Below, piece by piece: positions 54,664-62,654 of a DNA stretch of 63,460 bases. The position numbers and the translations under genes were made by a program. The stretch covers positions 1-63,460 of the forward strand of contig JAFGGN010000140.1 in the NCBI GenBank assembly GCA_016930535.1, given 5' to 3'. The notes below the pieces were generated by a model. That model made no database searches. It worked only from the letters and a program-made list of their open reading frames with translations, and was not told the DNA's origin. This DNA is from a bacterium (GTDB lineage: Bacteria; Zhuqueibacterota; QNDG01; JAFGCO01). Within the stretch, counting starts at the first letter, position 1, and each line of letters opens with the position of its first letter.

Positions 54664-55480
54664 CCTGTTTCATCCACTCTTCAGGATTCACTCTGTAAAA
54701 CTCCTGCATTCGCTTATACAATTCCGGATGCATCTCGCGTAGCCTGCCGGGTTTTTCAAAAAACGTTTCCGTGGCCACGGCAAAAAATTCCGCAGGATTG
54801 ACCGCGCCGTAATCATAAAGCACATCATCCCTGCCCTGCATGACTTTCAGCTGAAGCCGTTCGAATTCTTCGGAGAATGTTTTTGCCCAGGCTGTATAAG
54901 CGGAAAAATGCCCAAGAACGGGCACACCGTCTCCGGCGCCGTCCTCCTGGTCGAGCTGATGCGCAAATTCATGCATGGTTACATTGTGGCCGTCCGTAAA
55001 ATGCAGGGCGTCCCCTTTGACACTGTCCCAGGCGAGCACGACCGTGCCCAGTGTCCAGGATTCACCCAGTCTTGCCGATGTATTCTGCGCTTCACGCGTG
55101 AACGATTCCTTCTCTTTGGCCACATAGCTGCTGGGATAGACGAGTATGGTCCGAAGTTTTGGATAACAGCCGCCTTCCCGGTTCAAGAGCAGCATGCAGG
55201 CCTGAGCCGCGACCGTCACCCTGATCTCATCATCGATCACGAGCCCGCCGCATCCTTCGAATGTTTTATCGTAGATGAATGTTTGTATCAGCAGATGCAG
55301 CTGAAGCCGAAGCGATTCCGGGATGCGGCCGTATACAGGCAGATTTTTATCGAGTATATTCTCCCAGGCCTCCGGAAACGGCGCATGAATGGCCGTCCAC
55401 CGCCTGCGGCGCCTGGCAGACAGAACGGCATACGCGCCGATACCCAGGATCATCAGAAATATGTATACTTGAAAAGACAT
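54659..55480 (-). CDS. mtfA: MtfA-type zinc peptidase
   Basis: Metallopeptidase of the MtfA family; the E. coli protein binds the repressor Mlc and so affects glucose PTS control. It has 273 residues. The zinc motif is HEFAHQLDQEDG near residue 168, with downstream PAEFFAVATETFFEKP supplying the third ligand. An N-terminal hydrophobic helix (VYIFLMILGIGAYAVL) suggests membrane anchoring, unlike the soluble E. coli form. A REP-like GCCCC-TAC-GGGGC palindrome lies 20 bp upstream of the start. Confidence 0.92.
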   Translation of the reverse strand: MSFQVYIFLMILGIGAYAVLSARRRRRWTAIHAPFPEAWENILDKNLPVYGRIPESLRLQLHLLIQTFIYDKTFEGCGGLVIDDEIRVTVAAQACMLLLNREGGCYPKLRTILVYPSSYVAKEKESFTREAQNTSARLGESWTLGTVVLAWDSVKGDALHFTDGHNVTMHEFAHQLDQEDGAGDGVPVLGHFSAYTAWAKTFSEEFERLQLKVMQGRDDVLYDYGAVNPAEFFAVATETFFEKPGRLREMHPELYKRMQEFYRVNPEEWMKQD

Positions 55481-55673
55481 GTAAATCCTACAAATATTAT
55501 GCCCCTACGGGGCTGAAAATGCTGCATCCGTACATCGATTTCATGTTTTATATACTTCGTTATTCAACATTCACTGTTCAATATTTATCATTACTTATAT
55601 TCTCCGTTTCTTTCCCTCTCCGAACCTCCGTTTCACGTTCCGGCAAATGTCTTTGGTCTTTAATCTTCGTTCT
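55481..55673. repeat. Repeat-filled intergenic segment
   Basis: Holds no gene. From left to right: a short palindrome GCCCCTACGGGGC (55501-55513) of a type common as dispersed REP-like elements; TTCAACATTCACTGTTCAATA (near 55563); CTCCGTTTC units (55609-55635) also found at 56.3-57.4 kb; and the A-rich element (55649-55690) whose TAA is the stop of the methyltransferase gene. Confidence 0.55.
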
Positions 55674-56294
55674 TTAATCTTTCTTTCCCCACGTACAAAG
55701 CGTTCCCAATCCGTCCCCTCCGGGAAGCCGGATTTGCCTGATCTTGACCAATCCCGCTTTTTCAAAACCTTCACGATATTGGGATGCACTCCAGAGCGTC
55801 ATACGTGTGCCCAGATCATTTGGCCAGGAATGGGTCACCGTGTTCTCCGTATAGTAATTGACAAGAACCATCAGCATGCCGGCAGGGTCAAGGAATGAAA
55901 CGGCCCGGTCGATTCCGTCCTGAATATCCTGAAAATAATAGAACACTTCCATGGAAAAAATACATGAAAACCGGACGGCCACCGGCGGGATCCATGTAAG
56001 GAAATTACCCGTATCCAGATGAACATTGTTGTATGCCTGCAGTCTCTTTTGTGTAATTTCAGCCATATTGGGGCTGATATCCAGCCCGTAGCACAACCCG
56101 TTTCTGTACTGATGCTCCGTCATATGCAGTAGGCCGTATCCGTTGCCGAACCCGATTTCGAGATAATTGCCGTCCGATTCGGGAATTTCCCTGAATGCAC
56201 GGGAAACGCTTTGCCAGTGCCCCTTTTCCATGCCCTCCGCATGATAATCGAGCGCCCAGGTATCGAATATATCCTTAGCTGATTTTTTTTTCAT
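55674..56294 (-). CDS. Class I SAM-dependent methyltransferase
   Basis: It has 206 residues from ATG at 56294 (MKKKSAKDIFDTWALDYHAE); an ATG 12 bases upstream is possible. The frame stays open for another 162 bases upstream, but that part is repeat DNA and not protein-like. Motif I is YLEIGFGNGYGLLHM, the acidic residue is in YGLDISPNMAEI, and motif IV is CIFSMEVFYYFQDIQDG. Target unknown. Its stop codon lies in an A-rich dispersed element, and its upstream region is the densest repeat patch in the window. Confidence 0.82.
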   Translation of the reverse strand: MKKKSAKDIFDTWALDYHAEGMEKGHWQSVSRAFREIPESDGNYLEIGFGNGYGLLHMTEHQYRNGLCYGLDISPNMAEITQKRLQAYNNVHLDTGNFLTWIPPVAVRFSCIFSMEVFYYFQDIQDGIDRAVSFLDPAGMLMVLVNYYTENTVTHSWPNDLGTRMTLWSASQYREGFEKAGLVKIRQIRLPGGDGLGTLCTWGKKD

Positions 56295-56726
56295 GGACAA
56301 TCTCATTCCTGCTTTTATGACAGTGGACCACAGCCAGCAGCATCGGAGAAACGGAGACACGGAAACGGAGCTGTTAAACTCAGACCGCTCAGGGCAGGAC
56401 CGCGGACCGCAGTAAATCTCAAATAGCAAATCCCAAAATTCAAATAAATCACAAATCTCAAATTCCAAATGAAATCGGGACCGCTGACCGTGAATGCTTC
56501 AGTGAACCGGAGAAAGGGTGAAACGGGGACTGAAAACCGACCTCGCCTTTTTCTCCGTCTCTCCGTTTCTCATCTCACCGTCTCACGCTCCGACTCACGA
56601 CCCAATGACTCAACGACTCTAAGACCCAATGACCTACTTATTCTTTCTCTCCGTCTCCCAGTTTCTCACCTCATCGTTTCACTTTCCTGCACCACGATCC
56701 TGCAGGCTCAACTGCCTGAAGTCGGA
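56295..56726. repeat. 432-bp repeat-dense intergenic region, including composite repeat copy 2
   Basis: Modules: CGGAGAAACGGAG units (56344-56371); the composite element GGACCGCGGACCGC + A-rich CAAAT block + GAAATCGGGACCGCTGACCG (56396-56492), matching 37821-37944 in order; CCGGAGAAAG / GTGAAACGG (56502-56526); TCTCCGTTTCTC units (56558-56575 and 56645-56670); and a direct repeat GACCCAATGAC (twice between 56598 and 56632). Open frames here are repeat-derived and not credible genes. Confidence 0.7.
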
Positions 56727-57377
56727 TTATTCTCCCTCCCCGCACTCCCCGACTGCCCATGTCAGGACTTCCCCGATGACATCCCATTCGAATCCGCGCC
56801 GGCTCAGGAAATCCGACACCTTTTTTTTCATCCGGACCGGTGTATCCTTCCTGTACCTGCGGAGACGGGGTTCGATTATTTCCCTGGCCATATCGTATTC
56901 CGACCGGCCGCCGTATCCCTGTTCCACGGCCCGCCCGGCAAGGGATTCATCGATCCCCCTTTGACGCAGTTCCTGCAGCAGAAGCCGCTTGCCCATGGGT
57001 TTCTGGATCAGGCGTGTCTGAACATAGGCGGATGCAAAGGCGGTATCATCAAGCAGACCGACCCGCATGAAATCGTCCGCCACCCGGTCGATAACGGATC
57101 CGTCATATCCGTCCTTGCCAAGACGATCACGGATTTCAAACACACTTCGTGAACGGTACGAAAGCAGGGCCAGGGCTTTTTTTTTCGCTCTTGCCGTTTC
57201 TTCCTCAATCAGAATATGCTGTATGACCGTGTCTTCGAGTTCGTCCCCCTCATGCAGATGATGCTTCAGAACCACTTCCTCATCCAGCCCGAAAGCGAAT
57301 GCACCGTCCAGGTAAATACTCCGTCTCCCGGGATTCTTTTTCTGAACCTCGATGTCCGTGATCCGGAAAGTCGTCAT
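56727..57377 (-). CDS. recX: RecA regulator RecX
   Basis: Binds and modulates RecA filaments. It has 216 residues, made of three-helix repeats: LSYRSRSVFEIRDRLGKDG, then MRVGLLDDTAFASAYVQTRL, and LRQRGIDESLAGRAVEQG. It lies downstream of recA, the usual arrangement, but a strong terminator (57455-57492) and repeat DNA separate them. Inverted 14-bp copies of GTGAACCGGAGAAA (56502-56515 and 57393-57406) flank the gene. Confidence 0.92.
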   Translation of the reverse strand: MTTFRITDIEVQKKNPGRRSIYLDGAFAFGLDEEVVLKHHLHEGDELEDTVIQHILIEEETARAKKKALALLSYRSRSVFEIRDRLGKDGYDGSVIDRVADDFMRVGLLDDTAFASAYVQTRLIQKPMGKRLLLQELRQRGIDESLAGRAVEQGYGGRSEYDMAREIIEPRLRRYRKDTPVRMKKKVSDFLSRRGFEWDVIGEVLTWAVGECGEGE

Positions 57378-57454
57378 TGCGTTTTTACTCCGTTTCTCCG
57401 GTTCACCTCTCCGCTCCGTTTCACCATCGGTCAGAATGCCGCGCTTTCAGGATT

Positions 57455-57492
57455 AAAAAACCCCGCCGGTCAACAATAATCCGGCAGGGTTT
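57455..57492 (-). terminator. Rho-independent terminator of recA
   Basis: Minus strand: AAACCCTGCCGG, an 11-base loop, CCGGCGGGGTTTTTT. The stem is about 10-12 bp with a G-T or mismatch in the middle and ends in a T-run. It begins 25 bp after the recA stop and insulates recX. Confidence 0.9.
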
Positions 57493-57516
57493 GGTCATTT
57501 ATCTTCATGTTTCTGA

Positions 57517-58584
57517 TTATTCCTGCGGCGCCGGAACGGCTTCCGGTTTACTTTCCGGTGCAGCCGGAGCCTCCTTGGTCATTCCCATCTTCTGCTTGAT
57601 CTGCTGTTCAATTTTCTGATAGATATCCTCGTTTTCTTCTTTTTCAAGAAATATTTTTACATTTTCCCTGCCCTGCCCGATCCGTTCCTCACCGTACGAA
57701 TACCAGGCCCCGCTCTTTTCAATCACACCCAGATCCACGCCCATATCGATCACATCTCCGGTCCTGGATATCCCCCTGCCGTACATGATATCGAATTCAG
57801 CCTCCCTGAACGGGGGGGCCACTTTATTCTTGACGACTTTTGCCTTGGTCCGGTTGCCCACAACGTCCGTTCCTTCTTTCAGGGCACCGATTCTGCGAAT
57901 GTCGATGCGTACCGAAGCATAGAATTTCAGGGCGCGGCCGCCGGTCGTGGTTTCCGGATTGCCGAACATGACGCCTATCTTTTCACGGATCTGATTGATA
58001 AATACAACACAGGTTTTGGATTTGCTGATTGCACCTGTCAGCTTTCTCAACGCCTGGGACATGAGCCGTGCCTGAAGCCCCATCTGGGCATCACCCATTT
58101 CTCCCTCGATTTCCGCACGCGGTACGAGGGCGGCCACGGAATCCACGACCACCACATCCAGTGCGCCGCTTCTCACCAGCGTCTCCGTGATTTCGAGTGC
58201 CTGCTCACCGGTATCCGGCTGCGAAATCAGCAGATCGTCGGTATTAACACCCAGGGCCTTGGCGTAGACCGCATCCAGTGCATGTTCCGCATCTATAAAT
58301 GCGGCCACACCGCCCGTTTTCTGCGCTTCCGCGATGATATGCAGGGCCAGCGTCGTCTTGCCGGAAGACTCGGGTCCGAATATTTCTACAACACGTCCCC
58401 TCGGAACACCACCCACACCCAATGCGATATCCAGCTTCAATGAAGTGGTGGAAATGGCCGGAACCTGTTCCACGGCCTTGGATTCACCAAGTCTCATCAC
58501 GGATCCTTTACCGAATTGGCGGTCAATCTGGGAAATGGCCAGTTCCAGCGCTTTCATTTTTTCATCGTTCCTGCCGTTGGTCAT
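57517..58584 (-). CDS. recA: Recombinase RecA
   Basis: ATP-dependent strand-exchange protein and SOS co-protease. It has 355 residues. Walker A GPESSGKTTLALH near residue 70, Walker B VVVVDSVAALVPRAEIEGE near 145, loop L2 NQIREKIGVMFGNPETTTGG, and the acidic/proline C-terminal tail. It starts directly after thpR. No LexA box is recognised by eye in the short gap. Confidence 0.98.
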   Translation of the reverse strand: MTNGRNDEKMKALELAISQIDRQFGKGSVMRLGESKAVEQVPAISTTSLKLDIALGVGGVPRGRVVEIFGPESSGKTTLALHIIAEAQKTGGVAAFIDAEHALDAVYAKALGVNTDDLLISQPDTGEQALEITETLVRSGALDVVVVDSVAALVPRAEIEGEMGDAQMGLQARLMSQALRKLTGAISKSKTCVVFINQIREKIGVMFGNPETTTGGRALKFYASVRIDIRRIGALKEGTDVVGNRTKAKVVKNKVAPPFREAEFDIMYGRGISRTGDVIDMGVDLGVIEKSGAWYSYGEERIGQGRENVKIFLEKEENEDIYQKIEQQIKQKMGMTKEAPAAPESKPEAVPAPQE

Positions 58585-58595
58585 ATGATTATCCT

Positions 58596-59159
58596 TTACA
58601 GTTTAATTTCCTTCAGAACAGAATACAAAGCCCCGGAAGGTTTCAGGAGGCTCTGCATCAGTGAAACGCGATCGACATCGAACGGCTCACTTTCGAATCC
58701 TTCGCGCATCATCGCTTCGACAACCTCATTGATTCGGGACGAGGATCTGACCCTTCCCAGCGTCAGATGCGGTCTGAAAGGTCTGTTCTCCTTTTCAAAA
58801 CCCAAATCCGAAAGAGAGCCGTTCAGGGATTCTGCAAGCCGGGCCAGGATGGTATCTCCGACATGAATTCCGAGCCAAAGCACACGCGGGCGTGCCGCAT
58901 TCGGAAAACAGCCTGTTCCCCGAACCGCCAGTTTGAATGGGGGCACTGCCGAGGCAGCATCTGCGATGGCCCGAAAAACGGGATCCACCTGATCGGGCCT
59001 GATATCCCCAAGAAATTTCAATGTGATATGCAGACTCCCGATCCGAACCCATTTGATATCGGCATTACAGGTTTTCAATCGGGACTGAAATCCTGCAATC
59101 TGCTCACGAACATGATCTGACAGATGAACCGCAATAAACGATCGGATGGTGGCAGCCAT
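58596..59159 (-). CDS. thpR: RNA 2',3'-cyclic phosphodiesterase (LigT/ThpR)
   Basis: Opens 2',3'-cyclic phosphates on RNA ends; two-histidine phosphoesterase fold. It has 187 residues. Both catalytic HxTx motifs are present: LHITLKFLGD near residue 43 and PHLTLGRVR near 130. It starts 30 bp downstream of cinA and ends 11 bp before recA, the common cinA-thpR-recA order. Confidence 0.94.
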   Translation of the reverse strand: MAATIRSFIAVHLSDHVREQIAGFQSRLKTCNADIKWVRIGSLHITLKFLGDIRPDQVDPVFRAIADAASAVPPFKLAVRGTGCFPNAARPRVLWLGIHVGDTILARLAESLNGSLSDLGFEKENRPFRPHLTLGRVRSSSRINEVVEAMMREGFESEPFDVDRVSLMQSLLKPSGALYSVLKEIKL

Positions 59160-59189
59160 GTATTCAGTATATCATTTTTATTTTAAAAA

Positions 59190-60428
59190 TCAAGCACTAT
59201 CCTGCAGCATCCGGCGCACAAAATCCAGCGCATACCCTGCGGACCGGCTTTTATTCATCAAGCGATCGGATCCAAGATAGTATTTCTGTGTATCTGTACG
59301 CACCGGATCCGCATAGCCGATATAGACCAGGCCCACCGGCTTCTCCTTCGTTCCGCCTCCGGGTCCTGCAATGCCGGTGATTGACAATCCCACATCTGTT
59401 CCGCTTGACTGGCGGATTCCCTTTGCCATGGCAAGGGCTGTCTCCGCACTGACGGCGCCGTGCTGCCGAAGCAACCCGGCCGGCACCGAGAGCATCTCCG
59501 TTTTCGATTGATTGCTGTACGCAACAAGCCCGCGTTCGAAATATGCCGAACTTCCCGGAACATTGGTGAGCCTGTGCGCGATCAATCCGCCCGTACAGGA
59601 TTCCGCTACGGACAGCGTCCAGTTTTTTCCTAGAAGCAGTCCGCCCACAACCTGTTCGAGCGTCTCATCTTCCTCTCCAAAACAAAAGAGCCCCGCAGTT
59701 TCCCGCACCATTTGTACGGCCTCTTCAAACAACCGGGGTGCTCCCGCCTCCTCCGATTGCAAGGAAAGGCGCAGGGACACGCCCTGATAATTGGGCAGGG
59801 AAGCCAGTCGAATATCCGGATATTGATCCCGGAATGTGGATAAAGACTCATTCAGTTCGGATTCGGAAATACCGATTGTGTGCAGTGTTCTGGACAAGGC
59901 AGGCCGGTTCAGGCGCAGTTGATTCAAAGCGGGTATGACATACTCCAGCAGCATGCGTTCCATTTCCCGGGGAACACCCGGAAGGACGAATACATGCGTA
60001 TGATGCCGGTGAATATACAGTCCCGGCGCCGTACCCAGTTGATTTTCAATCACATCGGCACCTGAAGGAATTTCAGCCTGCACCTCATTAAGGGGCGACA
60101 TTCTGCGGCCGCGAGATTTGAAAAAATGTTCGAGGCGGGTATATATTTCCTGCCGGAATTCAAGCGGCATGCCGAAAATTTCGGCCACGACAACTTTTGT
60201 GATATCATCATGCGTGGGCCCCAGTCCGCCGGTAATCACGACGACACCGGCCCGTTCGACAGCCGTCCCGATCATGAGCCGCATCCGTTCAGCATGATCC
60301 CCGCAGACGGAAATCCATGCTGTCTCGAGGCCTGACCGGTTCAGATGATCGCCGATAAAAGCGGCATTGGTATTGACGGTGGCGCCATTGAGCAGCTCAT
60401 CCCCGACAGATATAATCTCAGCCAGCAT
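59190..60428 (-). CDS. cinA: CinA (competence/damage-inducible, NMN deamidase-like)
   Basis: It has 412 residues. The N-terminal MoCF-like domain (about 1-170) begins AEIISVGDELLNGATVNTNA with VVITGGLGPTHDDITK. The C-terminal CinA domain (about 255-410) has LSVAESCTGGLIAHRLTN and GISGTAGPGG-like LSITGIAGPGGGT. The C-terminal domain hydrolyses nicotinamide mononucleotide; the N-domain is an ADP-ribose pyrophosphatase in characterised members. Its start overlaps the pgpA end by 11 bases. Confidence 0.96.
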   Translation of the reverse strand: MLAEIISVGDELLNGATVNTNAAFIGDHLNRSGLETAWISVCGDHAERMRLMIGTAVERAGVVVITGGLGPTHDDITKVVVAEIFGMPLEFRQEIYTRLEHFFKSRGRRMSPLNEVQAEIPSGADVIENQLGTAPGLYIHRHHTHVFVLPGVPREMERMLLEYVIPALNQLRLNRPALSRTLHTIGISESELNESLSTFRDQYPDIRLASLPNYQGVSLRLSLQSEEAGAPRLFEEAVQMVRETAGLFCFGEEDETLEQVVGGLLLGKNWTLSVAESCTGGLIAHRLTNVPGSSAYFERGLVAYSNQSKTEMLSVPAGLLRQHGAVSAETALAMAKGIRQSSGTDVGLSITGIAGPGGGTKEKPVGLVYIGYADPVRTDTQKYYLGSDRLMNKSRSAGYALDFVRRMLQDSA

Positions 60429-60888
60429 GAATAAGGTTCCATACGATAAAAAGCACCCGGAGACTCAGGTTGGCATACACGCCTGCAATCACATCATCGA
60501 TCATGACGCCCCAACCTCCCTGCAGTTTCTGAGATGAATCGGCTGGAAACGGTTTGACAATATCGAACAGCCGGAAAAGAAAGAACGCCGCGATCCACCA
60601 GACGGCATGCATGGCAGCCGGAAGAAACAGAAGCGAAAGCCACATCCCCACAATTTCATCGATCACGATAATGCCCGGATCCTTTTTCCCTGCCATTTTT
60701 TCGACTTCGGTCGCACTCCGGACTCCTAGAAAAAGAAAAACGAGGCAGGCAGCCAGCAGGTTCCAGGCCCTCAGAAACGGTACAAACCAGAATATCAGCA
60801 ATGCCACGGCACTGCCGGCCGTGCCCGGGGCAATTGGAGAGTACCCGCTGTAAAATCCGGTGGCAATCAGACGATTGATAAATTTCAT
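60418..60888 (-). CDS. pgpA: Phosphatidylglycerophosphatase A
   Basis: Converts phosphatidylglycerophosphate to phosphatidylglycerol in the inner membrane. It has 156 residues. Family motifs: GYSPIAPGTAGSAVALLIF, then KDPGIIVIDEIVGMW and LFDIVKPFPADSSQKLQGGWGVMIDD-VIAGVYANL. It lies 99 bp after pgsA, so the two successive steps of phosphatidylglycerol synthesis are adjacent. Confidence 0.95.
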   Translation of the reverse strand: MKFINRLIATGFYSGYSPIAPGTAGSAVALLIFWFVPFLRAWNLLAACLVFLFLGVRSATEVEKMAGKKDPGIIVIDEIVGMWLSLLFLPAAMHAVWWIAAFFLFRLFDIVKPFPADSSQKLQGGWGVMIDDVIAGVYANLSLRVLFIVWNLIHAG

Positions 60889-60987
60889 GGGTGTTTCCTT
60901 GTTGTTAATATCTTTTGGTTCAGAATGGCAGAAAGGAGCGATGTCCCGCGGACACCGTTGATCAATGTCGGACCGAAGAAAGATCGA

Positions 60988-61599
60988 TTAACCATCTGTA
61001 GGCACAAAAATACGGAAAAGATTGACACATATTTTACGGATAACCGCCCTGTTTTCGATCATATAAATAATACCCGAAAACAAGGTGACCGCTGTAATCA
61101 TATACATCAAGGCCGGAATCATATGCACTTCTTCCACCCAGGCGATGATCCTGTTCGCCGATGCATCCAGATGCCACGTAAAAAGATAATAGAGGAAAAT
61201 AATATAAACCACCACAATTTGCCCCGATGTTTTTGCCTTGGCAAGGAAATTCGTATGCATGGCTTGATTATGGATCAGGCTGTAAGACCTTAATCCGGTA
61301 ATCATCAGATCCCTGATCACAATGATCAGCACCATCCATTCCTGAATGTATCCCAGTACACTGAAGCAGATCAGGGCCGAAGAAACCAGTATCTTGTCCG
61401 CCAGAGGATCCAGGAACTGGCCCCATAGCGTCACACCGAGTTTTCGTGCAAAATATCCGTCGTACCAGTCTGTCAGGGAAGCAATCACGAACACGACAAG
61501 CGCAGCAATTTTAAAGGCCATCGTGTCCATAAAAAGCAGGCTGACGAATACCGGCGTCAGAATAATGCGTAAAAGTGTTAGCTGATTGGGTAAATTCAT
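60988..61599 (-). CDS. pgsA: CDP-diacylglycerol-glycerol-3-phosphate phosphatidyltransferase
   Basis: Forms phosphatidylglycerophosphate. Integral membrane enzyme of 203 residues. The CDP-alcohol phosphotransferase signature is complete: DWYDGYFARKLGVTLWG with FLDPLADK. It begins MNLPNQLTLLRIILTP, typical of PgsA. It lies between recR and pgpA; spacing suggests one transcript. Confidence 0.95.
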   Translation of the reverse strand: MNLPNQLTLLRIILTPVFVSLLFMDTMAFKIAALVVFVIASLTDWYDGYFARKLGVTLWGQFLDPLADKILVSSALICFSVLGYIQEWMVLIIVIRDLMITGLRSYSLIHNQAMHTNFLAKAKTSGQIVVVYIIFLYYLFTWHLDASANRIIAWVEEVHMIPALMYMITAVTLFSGIIYMIENRAVIRKICVNLFRIFVPTDG

Positions 61600-61626
61600 G
61601 ACATTTCACCCGTGCAAAAATAACGA

Positions 61627-62232
61627 TCAGGATTTCTGCATTTCCATACGGCCCTCGAGAGCCTTGGCAACGGTCACCATATCATTGAATTCAAGCGATC
61701 CGCCGAACGGAATACCGCGAGCGATACGCGTAATTCGAACGGATTTCGCGTGCAATAACTGACTGAGATGTGCTGCAGTCATTTCACCTTCCATCGTCGG
61801 ATTTGTGGCCAGAATCACTTCCTGAACCGTTTCGTCGACCCGTTCAAGCAACGATTGTATATGCAAATTGCCTTCACCGATACCATCCAGCGGCGACAGG
61901 ACACCCCCCAGCACATGATACAATCCGTGATAGGCACCGCTTCGCTCAATGGTCAGGATATCCTTGGGTTCCTCGACCACACAGATGCAGTTTCTGTTGC
62001 GCCTCATGTCCCTGCAAAAATCACAGGGATCTTCTTCAGTAAAATTATGACAAATCGAACAATGCCCTACTTTTTCATGAAGATCCGTCAATGCATGAAC
62101 CAGATTTTCCACATCCGTTCGGCCGGATTCCAGAAGATACAGGGCGATACGCTGTGCGGACTTCTCGCCGATACCGGGAAGCCGTGAAAATACTTCCACC
62201 AGTTTTTCAAGAGCATGCGATGCATATTTCAT
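61627..62232 (-). CDS. recR: Recombination protein RecR
   Basis: Ring-shaped recombination mediator acting with RecO/RecF. It has 201 residues: helix-hairpin-helix (FSRLPGIGEKSAQRIALYLL), zinc finger with four Cys (CSICHNFTEEDPCDFC), and Toprim domain (CVVEEPKDILTIERSG, VILATNPTMEGEMTA). Order dnaX-ybaB-recR is the widely conserved one. Confidence 0.97.
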   Translation of the reverse strand: MKYASHALEKLVEVFSRLPGIGEKSAQRIALYLLESGRTDVENLVHALTDLHEKVGHCSICHNFTEEDPCDFCRDMRRNRNCICVVEEPKDILTIERSGAYHGLYHVLGGVLSPLDGIGEGNLHIQSLLERVDETVQEVILATNPTMEGEMTAAHLSQLLHAKSVRITRIARGIPFGGSLEFNDMVTVAKALEGRMEMQKS

Positions 62233-62299
62233 ACAGATCTCCGGGATGTTCCCGATATTCGAAGAGGGCGTACTTGATCAGGAAACGCATCGGATTTAA

Positions 62300-62638
62300 T
62301 TACATGATACCGGGTATTTTCATTCCGCCCGGAAGATTTCCGAGCATGCCTCCGGCTACCTTTTTCATTTCTTCCTGTTCCAGTTCCTGGGATTTTTCCA
62401 GAGCCTGGTTGGTGGCTGCGACGATCAGATCTTCGAGCATCTCAGCATCATCGGACTGAATCACCTCAGGATCGATTTTTATTTTTACTATATGGCGTTT
62501 GCCATTTGCGGTGACCGTAACAATGCCGCCTCCGGCCGAACCTTCCACTGTTTTATTTTCAAGCTCAGTCTGTACTTTTTCAATGGCTTCCTGCATTTTT
62601 TGCACCTGTCCAAACAACTGTGCCATATTTGGCTTCAT
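62300..62638 (-). CDS. YbaB/EbfC nucleoid-associated protein
   Basis: DNA-binding dimer of 112 residues from ATG 62638, preceded by AAGGAGAACG. A helical start (MAQLFGQVQKMQEAIEKVQTEL broken by a short loop) is followed by the beta strands ENKTVEGSAGGGIVTVTANG and the family mark DAEMLEDLIVAATNQAL, then a Met/Gly-rich tail. It lies 16 bp after dnaX and 67 bp before recR. Confidence 0.94.
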   Translation of the reverse strand: MKPNMAQLFGQVQKMQEAIEKVQTELENKTVEGSAGGGIVTVTANGKRHIVKIKIDPEVIQSDDAEMLEDLIVAATNQALEKSQELEQEEMKKVAGGMLGNLPGGMKIPGIM

Positions 62639-62654
62639 TGCGTCGTTCTCCTTG

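Noticed and set aside
56306..56468. N-terminal extension of the methyltransferase at 55674
   Set aside because: The extra 54-58 residues are translated from dispersed repeat DNA and the motif-bearing protein starts at MKKKSAKDIF.
56469..57152. Plus-strand protein of 227 residues upstream of and across recX
   Set aside because: The first half is translated repeat sequence and the second half is antisense to recX.
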